Shown piece by piece: positions 1 to 5,960 of a DNA stretch of 7,392 bases. Origin of the DNA: an uncultured Treponema sp. Its GTDB lineage: Bacteria > Spirochaetota > Spirochaetia > Treponematales > Treponemataceae. Under the pieces are notes generated by a model, which was given only the letters and a program-made list of their open reading frames with translations, did no database searches and was not told the DNA's origin. The translations under genes and the position numbers were made by a program. The stretch spans positions 1 to 7,392 of the forward strand of contig CAMJAJ010000052.1 of assembly GCA_946403565.1 (NCBI GenBank), in the 5' to 3' direction. Within the stretch, counting starts at the first letter, position 1; every line of letters starts with the position of its first letter.

Positions 1-2
1 GC

Positions 3-665
3 CTGTGCAAGAAGCTTGCCGCCGCCAAGCGGCCCTACAACCAGGTGCACGACATACGGGAGCTGGAGCGCCTGTGCGGGTCTGTCCACCACCAGGGGGT
101 CGTGGCGATGATCGAGATGCCCGAGATTCCCGCGCTGAACACGGACGACACCGCCCGCTGGATTGCGAACCGCGAGAGCGCGGTCCTGCTGGACCGGGTG
201 GGCAACGCGAACAACCTGGGGGCCATCGTGCGGAGCGCGGCCTTCTTCGGGGTGCCGAACATCGTCATTCCGCTGGACGAGGCGCAGTCGTCGGTCACGA
301 CGAGCAGCTACCGGGTCGCCGAGGGCGGCATGGAGTTCGTCAGGATATATACGATACGGTCAATCAGCAAGCTGCTCTCCAGCATGGAGGGGAAGATGGT
401 GAGGATCGGCACGTCGCTGGACGCGCGCGAGTCCGTGTCAGCCATCGGCAGCTACTGCCGCGACAAGGGCAGCATAGTCGTCCTCGGTAACGAGGAGAAC
501 GGGATAAGCGACGAGGTGAAGCGCAACTGCGACCACCTCCTGCTCATTCCCTACGCCGGCATGGGGAGGGGCGGCCAGGCACCCAAGGTGGACAGCCTGA
601 ACGTCGCCCAGGCCAGTGCCGTCGTCATGTACGAGCTTGCAAAGGTGATGCCCATAGGGGGGTGA
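3..665 (+). CDS. SpoU/TrmH-family RNA 2'-O-methyltransferase, 5' end missing
   Basis: This is the C-terminal 220 residues of an RNA ribose 2'-O-methyltransferase; the frame is open to the left edge, so the real start lies outside the window. Such enzymes use S-adenosylmethionine to methylate tRNA or rRNA in the cytoplasm and have a knotted SPOUT fold. The visible part begins in the small substrate-binding domain (the stretch reading CGSVHHQGVVAMIE at residues 25-38). The three SpoU motifs follow: NANNLGAIVRSA (68-79), with the conserved Asn and the GAIxR arginine; VVLGNEENGIS (about 159-169); and SLNVAQASAVVMYE (198-211). The arrangement resembles E. coli YfiF/TrmH-like proteins as I remember them. 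Between motifs II and III the loop AGMGRGGQAPKVD is somewhat longer than usual. An internal GTG at 45 is not the true start, because conserved sequence continues upstream of it. Its TGA stop lies within the ribosome-binding site of the next gene, implying translational coupling. The family is near certain; the target nucleotide cannot be read from sequence. Confidence 0.93.
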   Translation: MCKKLAAAKRPYNQVHDIRELERLCGSVHHQGVVAMIEMPEIPALNTDDTARWIANRESAVLLDRVGNANNLGAIVRSAAFFGVPNIVIPLDEAQSSVTTSSYRVAEGGMEFVRIYTIRSISKLLSSMEGKMVRIGTSLDARESVSAIGSYCRDKGSIVVLGNEENGISDEVKRNCDHLLLIPYAGMGRGGQAPKVDSLNVAQASAVVMYELAKVMPIGG

Positions 666-666
666 T
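656..666 (+). promoter_or_regulatory. Ribosome-binding site fixing the PAP2 gene start
   Basis: AGGGGGGTGAT matches the full anti-16S consensus AAGGAGGTGAT at 9 of 11 positions and ends four bases before the ATG at 671. This favours ATG 671 over the in-frame GTG at 662, which lies inside the site. The site contains the TGA stop of the upstream methyltransferase gene, so ribosomes terminating there are positioned to reinitiate. Confidence 0.7.
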
Positions 667-670
667 AGGA

Positions 671-1600
671 ATGGATTCGTCTGCTGTTTCATATAGGATG
701 CATAATAGGAAGCTTTCGCTTCAGCGGGGGCGGGCCCGGCTCTTCCTGCTCCTCCTCTCGGCCCTCCTGCTGCGGCCGGCGTTCTGCACCGACTACGTCG
801 AGCCGCCCGTGCACATCCCCCCGTCGGAGGTCTGCGCCGCCACGGAGCTGCGCTCCCCCTTCGCCCTGGACTACTACTGGGACATCCCCCTCGCCCTGAC
901 CTCCGTGAGCCTCACGATTTCGGGCATGATCCTGGAATACCGGGTGGACGGCTGGGACGGGGACGGCACGTTCAAGAAGCGCGACATCAACTCCTTCGAT
1001 GCCATCTGGTACAACCCCTACCGGCCCGCCATAGATCACCTGGGTACGATGAGCGCGGCCGTGGGCGTGGTGGGCCTGCCCCTCGGCGTCTACCTGACGG
1101 AGGCCATCGTCCAGAACCTCCCCGTCCGGGAGCTGGGGACGGTCGGCATGATGCTCGGCGAAAGCTACCTAATGGCGTATGGAATACGGAACATAATCAA
1201 GACCCACGTGCGGAAGACCCGCCCCTACATGTACACCTACAAATGGGACAAAGACGGCGTGCGGGACGGGGACTACTCGCTCTCCTTCCCGAGCGGCCAT
1301 ACGACGGACGCGTTCCTGGGGGCGGCCTTCCTTTCCTACACCTTCTGCAAGTACTATCCCGACTCCAAGCTCCGCTTCCCGGTCGTCGCCACGTCCTACG
1401 CGCTGGCGATCACGACGGGCGCTCTGCGGGTCGCAAGCGGCAATCACTTCCTTTCCGACGTGGCCGGCGGTGCCGTGCTGGGGACGGCGGTGGGTTTCCT
1501 AATCCCTGTCATCCACCAGAAGATAGCCGCGATCAAATACAAGGGGCGGCAGGTCCTCGAGTTTGACGGGCAGAGCCTGACGGCGACAATCAACTTCTAG
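671..1600 (+). CDS. PAP2-superfamily phosphatase, envelope-targeted
   Basis: This 309-residue protein belongs to the PAP2 (phosphatidic acid phosphatase type 2) superfamily, which hydrolyses lipid phosphates or pyrophosphates such as phosphatidic acid, undecaprenyl pyrophosphate or lipid A phosphates. All three catalytic motifs are intact: KxxxxxxRP (K177, R184, P185), PSGHT (207-211, with H210 as general acid), and RxxxxxHxxxD (R253, H259, D263; H259 would be the phosphohistidine nucleophile). The N-terminus has basic residues (R13-R23) followed by a hydrophobic core, LFLLLLSALLL (24-34), ending near AFC-T at about 37-40. This reads as a signal peptide or N-terminal anchor; the cysteine lacks a convincing lipobox. 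Further hydrophobic stretches lie at about 72-90, 123-147, 155-176, 212-228, 236-252 and 264-283. The C-terminus ends in an aromatic residue (ATINF), which could reflect a beta-strand tail. I chose ATG 671 over GTG 662 because of its Shine-Dalgarno. Family assignment is firm; substrate and membrane are not determined. Confidence 0.93.
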   Translation: MDSSAVSYRMHNRKLSLQRGRARLFLLLLSALLLRPAFCTDYVEPPVHIPPSEVCAATELRSPFALDYYWDIPLALTSVSLTISGMILEYRVDGWDGDGTFKKRDINSFDAIWYNPYRPAIDHLGTMSAAVGVVGLPLGVYLTEAIVQNLPVRELGTVGMMLGESYLMAYGIRNIIKTHVRKTRPYMYTYKWDKDGVRDGDYSLSFPSGHTTDAFLGAAFLSYTFCKYYPDSKLRFPVVATSYALAITTGALRVASGNHFLSDVAGGAVLGTAVGFLIPVIHQKIAAIKYKGRQVLEFDGQSLTATINF

Positions 1601-1623
1601 CGGGCTTCTGAGGAGGAAACCTT

Positions 1624-1698
1624 ATGGGCTGGCGCCGTGCGGTGGCTAACACCGTTCGGAAGCCGGCTCATTTCATTGGGGCAGATTTTAGAGGGTAA
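1624..1698 (+). CDS. Possible 24-codon leader ORF before the hydrolase fusion gene
   Basis: ATG 1624 is preceded by a very strong Shine-Dalgarno (GAGGAGG at 1610-1616, seven bases upstream). It opens a 24-codon frame that begins MGWRRAVANTV and stops with TAA at 1696-1698. The stop is five bases before the TTG start of the next gene, a spacing suited to translational coupling. The peptide is basic, has no membrane segment, and I do not recognise it. It is in a different frame from both neighbours. It may be a real leader peptide, or the Shine-Dalgarno may be a relic of a deleted or shifted gene start. The strong site in a 103-bp gap between otherwise tightly packed genes is the only evidence. 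Confidence 0.35.
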   Translation: MGWRRAVANTVRKPAHFIGADFRG

Positions 1699-1703
1699 CT
1701 GCA

Positions 1704-3404
1704 TTGATTCATTTTGGATTCTCGTATGTCGGATGTATCTATCTTCTCATGCTGTTCGTGCCCAACATCATCTGGGCGCGGAACAGGCCGGAGGGCTATG
1801 ATGCCTTCGCCCCTCGGGAGAACCGCATCCTCCTCGCGCTGGAACGCGCCGGGGAGGCGCTGACCTGCGTCTGCGCCCTCATCTTTTCGGACCTCAACAT
1901 ACGCGCGCCGGGACCGGACATCGTGGTCCTCCTGCTTTCCTTCGCGTTCATGCTCCTGTACGAATGCTTCTGGATCCGCTACTTCAGGGGCGGACGGACG
2001 ATGCAGGACTTCTACTCCAGCATGCTGGGGATTCCGGTCGCGGGGGCGACGCTCCCCGTCATCGCCTTCTTCCTTTTGGGGGTGTACGGGGCAAACGGCC
2101 CGCTGCTCATCTCCGTCATGATCCTTGGAATCGGCCACATCGGGATCCACCTGGGCCACCGGAAGGAACTGAAGGAGCCGCAGGTGCGTGCGGGCCGGGC
2201 TGGGGCAGCTCAGGCCGTGACGGAGCGGAATGTGGCGGGCTGGCTGGGACAGGGCGGCAGCCGGACAGCCGGGAGCGGGGCCGGGCAGCGCCGCCTGACC
2301 GGGGGCCGGGCCGTCCTCAGGACCGTCTGCACCGTGCTCAAGGCCGTCGGCCTCCTCGTCCTCGTCCTGCTGGCCCTCGCCCTTACGGTCTGGTTCTCGG
2401 TCCGGAACGTCATCTTTATCCGGGGGACGGTCAATCCCACCACGGGCATCTATGAGGAAGGCTACGTCAGCCTCTGTGGGCAGGAGCTGTTCGTGCGGAT
2501 CCGGGGCAGGAAGCGCTCCAATCCCGTGGTCGTCCACCTGCACGGAGGCCCCGGCAGCCCCGACGCCTGCATCGGCTATACGTTCATGGACCCGCTGCTG
2601 GACAAGGCGACGTTCGTCACCTGGGACCAGCGGGGCTGCGGGCGGACCTACTTCCGCAACAGGAAGGCCGACCCGGACAATGCGACTGCGGATTTCAAGC
2701 AGGCGCAGGCCGACCTGGACGCGCTCGTGGACTACGTCCGGGAGAAGTTCTCCACGGAGAAGGTTATTATAGAAGGACATTCCTACGGGACCTTCCTCGG
2801 GACGGCCTACGTCATGGCCCATCCGGATAAGGTCGCGGCATACATCTCCATAGGCCAGTGCACGGAACTGCATTACGGGGACATCCTCTCCTGCGAGGAC
2901 GCGGTCTACCGGGCCGAGATGAAGGGCGACGACACGGCCGAGATGCGCAGGGCGGGCGAGACATTCGCGGCGGACGGCTCGTTCTTCAACCTGATGAAGC
3001 TGAGGGAATTCACGGAAAAGTACCACAAGGCCCCCGTGGGGGACAAGACCATGCTGCGCGGGGCCCTCTCCCCCTACTTCAACCTGGTCGATGCCCGCTG
3101 GATATTCGGCGTGCTCTCCCGCCCGGAGAAGATGTATGCCGTCAACCACAAGCTCCTCGACCATCTGCTCGCCTCCCGCATCTATGACTTCGGAGTGGAC
3201 TACCGGGTGCCCGTCCTCTTCATCTCCGGCGAGTATGACTGGGTGACGCCCCGGGGCCTGGTGGAAGAGTACTGCGCGGCCGTATCCGCGCCATATAAAA
3301 AGATGATTTCCATCGAAGGCTGCGGACATACCCCCCAGGCTGACAGGCCGGGGACGGTCATGCGGACGATAAATGAATTCTTGAATCAACTGAGGCAGGA
3401 ATAA
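1704..3404 (+). CDS. Multi-TM domain fused to an extracytoplasmic alpha/beta-hydrolase (proline iminopeptidase-like)
   Basis: This 566-residue protein has two parts. Residues 1-155 form a membrane domain with hydrophobic segments at about 8-24, 50-64, 73-91, 107-128 and 132-150, and signatures such as LFVPNIIWARNRPEGY, the LLYECFWIRYF stretch and LGIGHIGIHL. I recall this as a stand-alone conserved protein of unknown function in Clostridia (unchecked). A Gly/Arg/Ala-rich, low-complexity linker (about 160-205) follows, then another membrane segment (211-231). The remainder is an alpha/beta-hydrolase of the proline iminopeptidase type, with the oxyanion-hole motif HGGPG (280-284), WDQRGCG (307-313), nucleophile elbow GHSYG (358-362, S360), acid D512 (GEYDWVTP) and H542 (GCGHTP). 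The catalytic triad is complete, so activity on a peptide or ester outside the cytoplasm is plausible. The start is TTG 1704 behind GAGG (1691-1694), because a stop (1689-1691) blocks extension; ATG 1749 is an alternative. Its stop overlaps the kinase start (TAATG). The hydrolase fold is certain; its substrate is unknown. Confidence 0.88.
   Translation: MIHFGFSYVGCIYLLMLFVPNIIWARNRPEGYDAFAPRENRILLALERAGEALTCVCALIFSDLNIRAPGPDIVVLLLSFAFMLLYECFWIRYFRGGRTMQDFYSSMLGIPVAGATLPVIAFFLLGVYGANGPLLISVMILGIGHIGIHLGHRKELKEPQVRAGRAGAAQAVTERNVAGWLGQGGSRTAGSGAGQRRLTGGRAVLRTVCTVLKAVGLLVLVLLALALTVWFSVRNVIFIRGTVNPTTGIYEEGYVSLCGQELFVRIRGRKRSNPVVVHLHGGPGSPDACIGYTFMDPLLDKATFVTWDQRGCGRTYFRNRKADPDNATADFKQAQADLDALVDYVREKFSTEKVIIEGHSYGTFLGTAYVMAHPDKVAAYISIGQCTELHYGDILSCEDAVYRAEMKGDDTAEMRRAGETFAADGSFFNLMKLREFTEKYHKAPVGDKTMLRGALSPYFNLVDARWIFGVLSRPEKMYAVNHKLLDHLLASRIYDFGVDYRVPVLFISGEYDWVTPRGLVEEYCAAVSAPYKKMISIEGCGHTPQADRPGTVMRTINEFLNQLRQE
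2172..2186 (+). promoter_or_regulatory. Internal in-frame ribosome-binding site and GTG start in the fusion gene
   Basis: A perfect AAGGAG (2172-2177) sits six bases upstream of an in-frame GTG (2184-2186, residue 161). This is just after the end of the N-terminal membrane domain and before the linker. Initiation here would give a 406-residue protein with one N-terminal membrane anchor and the whole hydrolase, the usual layout of stand-alone secreted hydrolases. It may be an active second start, a relic of two once-separate genes, or chance, since the bases also encode KEPQ. Confidence 0.4.
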
Positions 3405-5503
3405 TGTATTCAATCGTTGGAATCCTTGCGGTCATAATGCTGTTCATAACGAACAGGGATATCTTCTTCCATGCTACGGTCCGGTTCCCCGAACTGGGAC
3501 AGGTGCATAGTCTGGACCCGGAGTCCGAGCTGGAGAAAAAGCTCCAGCTGGAGCGGCTGCCTCGGTCGCAGCAGGACCTGCCCCGGCGTCGCTACCGCCT
3601 TTTCCTGTGCGGGGTGCTCGGCTTCTACCTGACCGACGCGCTGTGGGGAATCCTCTTTGCCCTCGGACTTCCGCGCTGCCTGTTCGTGGACACGTCGCTG
3701 TTCTTTTTCGTGATGGCCCTTGCCATCCTGTTCTGGACCCGCTACGTCATCTCATATCTGGATACCGCCAAGAACTTTGGAAAGCTGGTGTACGTGTTCG
3801 GCGTCGTGTTCCTTGTGCTGGAGCTTGCGGCCGTCGTCGTGAACCTCTTCAGGCCGGTCCTCTTCTGGTTCGATGCTGACGGCAGCTACCATGCAGGCTC
3901 GCTGCGCTATGCCACCTTCGGGCTGCAGGGCCTGATGTTCCTCCTGATCGCGCTCCACATCCTCTATGTCGGCGGTGTTTCGGAAGGGGCGATCAGCAGG
4001 CATTACCTTGCGATCGGGCTGTTCGGCATGGCGATGGTCGTCTTCATCACGGTGCAGCTTTTCTTTCCCATGCTCCCCCTGTATGCGATGGGCTATATGA
4101 TCGGCACCTGCCTCATCCACAGCTTCGTCGTGGAGGATGAGAAGGAGGTGTACCGGGAGGAGCTGGAGAAGGCGCTGGATCGGGAGCGGAAGCAGCTGGA
4201 GGACCTGAAGGAGGGACGCAAGGCGCTGCGGGCGGCCCTTACGGTCGCGCAGAAGGCGAGCAAGGCAAAGACCGCCTTCCTTTCCAACATGAGCCATGAG
4301 ATCCGCACGCCGATGAACGCCATAATCGGCCTGAACAGCATCGCGATGGAGGAGCCGTCCATCTCCGTCGCGGTCAAGGAGCACCTCGTCAAGATAAACT
4401 CGTCCGCGCACCATCTCCTGGACATCATCAACGACATCCTGGACATGACCAGGATCGAGTCCGGCAGCCTGGAGATAAAGAACGAGGACTTCTCGCTCGC
4501 CGACTGCATGGTGTACGTGAACAACATCATCGGCAGCCAGTGCCGGAGCAAGGGGCTTGCCTATGAATACCGCGCGGCGGAAGGCGTGGAGGGCTGGTAC
4601 TGTGGGGACGCGGTGAAACTCAAGCAGGTGCTGATCAACATACTCGGCAACTCCGTCAAGTTTACGCCCGAGGGCGGCACCATCCGCCTGCTGATCGAGA
4701 AGAAGTCCCGCTTCAACGGGCAGGCGACCCTGGTCTTCACCATAGCCGATACCGGTATAGGTATCAGCGAGGAATTCCTGCCGCATATCTTCGACGCGTT
4801 CAGCAAGGAAGACCTGTCCATGACCACCAAGTACGGAAGCACCGGCCTGGGGATGGCGATTACGAAGAGCATCGTGAACCACATGAACGGACAGATCGAC
4901 GTGAAGAGCAAGAAGGGCAAGGGCACGACGTTCACGGTGACCCTCACGCTTGCCGAGTCGGACAAGGGCGGTGCGAACGGCGGTCGGGCGAAGTCCGCCT
5001 CCGGCACGAAGCCCGTCGATGGTGCGCGGCTTGACGGTGCCGCGAAGGCCTCCGACGCGAAGTCCATTGTGCCGGAGGAGGAGCGGCTCGCGGACCTGAC
5101 GGGACGGCACGTGCTCCTCGCCGAGGACATGGAGATAAACGCGGATATAGTCGTCATGATGCTGAAGCGGCACAATGTCGAGGCGGACGTGGCGCAGAAC
5201 GGAAAGATGGCAGTGCAGCTGTACATGGACCACCCCGAAGGCTACTACGACGCCATCCTGATGGACATGCGGATGCCGGAGATGGACGGGCTGGAGGCGA
5301 CCCAGCACATACGCGCGTCCGGCCGTGCCGACGCCGCCCGCATACCGATCGTCGCGCTCACGGCGAACGCCTTTGAGGAGGACGTGAAGCGGAGCATGCA
5401 GGCGGGCTTGAACGCGCACCTGAGCAAGCCGGTCGAACCGGAGCTCCTGTTCCATACCCTCGGCAGGCTTATCCATACGGAGGAATCCGGCGGGAAGGCG
5501 TAG
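3404..5503 (+). CDS. Membrane-bound hybrid sensor histidine kinase with receiver domain
   Basis: This 699-residue hybrid kinase autophosphorylates on histidine and passes the phosphate to its own C-terminal receiver. The N-terminal 242 residues hold about seven hydrophobic segments (near 2-16, 66-88, 97-112, 127-148, 170-189, 201-221, 224-242) with no recognisable ligand-binding domain, so the stimulus is unknown. A charged coiled-coil (about 243-290) leads into the HisKA domain with H-box NMSHEIRTPMNAIIGL (H298). The HATPase domain follows: N-box INILGNSVKFT (N412, N416), G1 DTGIGI (449-454), F-box (F463-F466) and G2 GSTGLGMA (478-485). An Ala/Gly/Lys-rich linker (about 519-560) precedes the receiver: E574/D575, phospho-acceptor D621 (ILMDMRMP), T653 and K675. 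There is no HPt domain and no separate regulator gene beside it, so a partner must be encoded elsewhere. Translation is coupled to the hydrolase gene by the TAATG overlap, with GAGG at 3392-3395. All catalytic residues are present and the assignment is firm. Confidence 0.95.
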   Translation: MYSIVGILAVIMLFITNRDIFFHATVRFPELGQVHSLDPESELEKKLQLERLPRSQQDLPRRRYRLFLCGVLGFYLTDALWGILFALGLPRCLFVDTSLFFFVMALAILFWTRYVISYLDTAKNFGKLVYVFGVVFLVLELAAVVVNLFRPVLFWFDADGSYHAGSLRYATFGLQGLMFLLIALHILYVGGVSEGAISRHYLAIGLFGMAMVVFITVQLFFPMLPLYAMGYMIGTCLIHSFVVEDEKEVYREELEKALDRERKQLEDLKEGRKALRAALTVAQKASKAKTAFLSNMSHEIRTPMNAIIGLNSIAMEEPSISVAVKEHLVKINSSAHHLLDIINDILDMTRIESGSLEIKNEDFSLADCMVYVNNIIGSQCRSKGLAYEYRAAEGVEGWYCGDAVKLKQVLINILGNSVKFTPEGGTIRLLIEKKSRFNGQATLVFTIADTGIGISEEFLPHIFDAFSKEDLSMTTKYGSTGLGMAITKSIVNHMNGQIDVKSKKGKGTTFTVTLTLAESDKGGANGGRAKSASGTKPVDGARLDGAAKASDAKSIVPEEERLADLTGRHVLLAEDMEINADIVVMMLKRHNVEADVAQNGKMAVQLYMDHPEGYYDAILMDMRMPEMDGLEATQHIRASGRADAARIPIVALTANAFEEDVKRSMQAGLNAHLSKPVEPELLFHTLGRLIHTEESGGKA

Positions 5504-5515
5504 GGGCCTTCCCGC
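5490..5515 (+). terminator. GC-rich hairpin across the kinase stop codon
   Basis: GCGGGAAGGC (5490-5499) pairs perfectly with GCCTTCCCGC (5506-5515), a 10-bp stem whose six-base loop contains the TAG stop (5501-5503). No T-run follows, so it is not a canonical intrinsic terminator. It could be a Rho-assisted or U-less terminator, or protect the 3' end of the mRNA. It is the best candidate for the end of the left operon. Confidence 0.45.
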
Positions 5516-5588
5516 GTCCTGCACAGCCTGTAATATGGAAGCTTTTCCTGTTGACGGCAGCAGCGGCGGTGGTGACGTTTGCACAGAG

Positions 5589-5706
5589 CCTATATGACAC
5601 TTTCCTGAAAGGAAAGTGGCTCTCCCGTAGACTATGTGACACTCTCCCGTAGCCTGTGTGACACTCTCCCGTAGCCTGTGTGACATTCTCCCGTAGCCTA
5701 TATGAC
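5589..5706. repeat. Tandem array of 22-bp repeats
   Basis: Three complete 22-bp units lie head to tail without spacers (5631-5652, 5653-5674, 5675-5696). Each has the form CCTRTRTGACA at the start and CTCCCGTAG at the end; the first begins ACT, and other differences are single transitions. A fourth copy to the left (5589-5630) starts with CCTATATGACACT but is split by about 20 bases of a palindromic insert before its CTCCCGTAG end. A fifth, to the right (5697-5706), is cut after CCTATATGAC, where the next repeat family begins. The lack of spacers excludes a CRISPR array. The unit length and TGTGACA content recall plasmid iterons, but no replication initiator gene is in view. The function is unknown. 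Confidence 0.85.
5598..5618. repeat. Perfect hairpin inserted in a 22-bp repeat copy
   Basis: CACTTTCCT (5598-5606) and AGGAAAGTG (5610-5618) form a perfect 9-bp inverted repeat around a three-base loop (GAA). It lies within the leftmost 22-bp repeat, and its left arm begins with the CACT of that repeat. It looks like a palindromic insertion or foldback duplication within the array, or a small protein-binding site. Confidence 0.7.
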
Positions 5707-5806
5707 CGTACGCACCTGCTACGGCACGGACATACGCACCTGCGGCGGCTGTGTATGGGGCAGATTGTTCCTATATGGCGCAAGGCGGTATCGTATGTAT
5801 ATAAGG

Positions 5807-5835
5807 CACGACCGTACGCACCTGCTACGGTCGTG
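5807..5835. repeat. 10-bp perfect inverted repeat, loop CGCACCTGC (copy 3)
   Basis: CACGACCGTA (5807-5816) and TACGGTCGTG (5826-5835) are perfectly complementary and enclose the nine-base core CGCACCTGC. No T-run follows (TGTGTGTAG instead), so it is not a standard intrinsic terminator. Together with the copy at 5888-5916 it is the best-preserved stem-loop of the array. Confidence 0.8.
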
Positions 5836-5887
5836 TGTGTGTAGCTGAATTGCTACATTAAGGCGTTCGAGGCCCGCCGTTGCTTGG

Positions 5888-5916
5888 CACGACCGTACGC
5901 ACCTGCTTCGGTCGTG
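5888..5916. repeat. Inverted repeat, loop CGCACCTGC (copy 4)
   Basis: CACGACCGTA (5888-5897) pairs with TTCGGTCGTG (5907-5916) with one T-T mismatch and the same nine-base loop as the copy 81 bp upstream. It is followed by GTAGACAAATTGCTAC, the weakened form of the second small inverted repeat of the upstream copy. The loop is invariant between copies while arms and tails drift. Confidence 0.75.
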
Positions 5917-5960
5917 TGTAGACAAATTGCTACATCAAACTCCCTCGGAAATACCCTATA

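Larger units (their letters stand above)
5704..5936. repeat. Diverged tandem array with shared core TACGCACCTGC
   Basis: Four copies of ACGCACCTGC occur, at 5710-5719, 5734-5743, 5816-5825 and 5897-5906. Core-to-core spacing is 24, 82 and 81 bases. The last three are parts of a roughly 82-bp unit. After each core come a TCGTGTGT-like segment, an (A)ATTG(C/T)T segment, and, before the next core, a GGCACG(ACC) segment. The third and fourth copies are the most alike: both have a CACGACCGTA arm and an AATTGCTACATYAA tail, in the third copy also an inverted repeat GTAGC/GCTAC. I see no coding sequence here. It may be a mosaic interspersed repeat, a cluster of protein-binding sites, or a structured RNA. 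Confidence 0.75.

Noticed and set aside
45..47. GTG 45 as the true start of the methyltransferase
   Set aside because: Conserved substrate-binding-domain sequence continues upstream in the same frame to the window edge, so the gene is truncated by the window rather than starting here.
662..670. GTG 662 as the start of the PAP2 gene
   Set aside because: It lies inside the Shine-Dalgarno sequence, and ATG 671 has ideal spacing from it.
1668..3413. Long minus-strand open frame opposite the hydrolase fusion gene
   Set aside because: High GC content leaves long open antisense frames. The + strand protein has a complete catalytic triad and family motifs, while the antisense product has low-complexity His/Arg/Asp-rich composition.
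3752..5686. Long minus-strand open frame opposite the histidine kinase gene
   Set aside because: It is the antisense shadow of the kinase coding region: no domain recognisable, while the + strand has every kinase and receiver motif.
5589..5706. CRISPR array
   Set aside because: The 22-bp units are directly adjacent with no unique spacers, and no cas gene is present.
5469..5925. Two overlapping minus-strand open frames across the repeat region (roughly 5469-5783 and 5719-5925) encoding Arg/Ser-rich repetitive peptides
   Set aside because: The peptides only translate the 22-bp and 82-bp repeats, whose periods are not multiples of three and shift frame. They have no ribosome-binding site and no recognisable domain.
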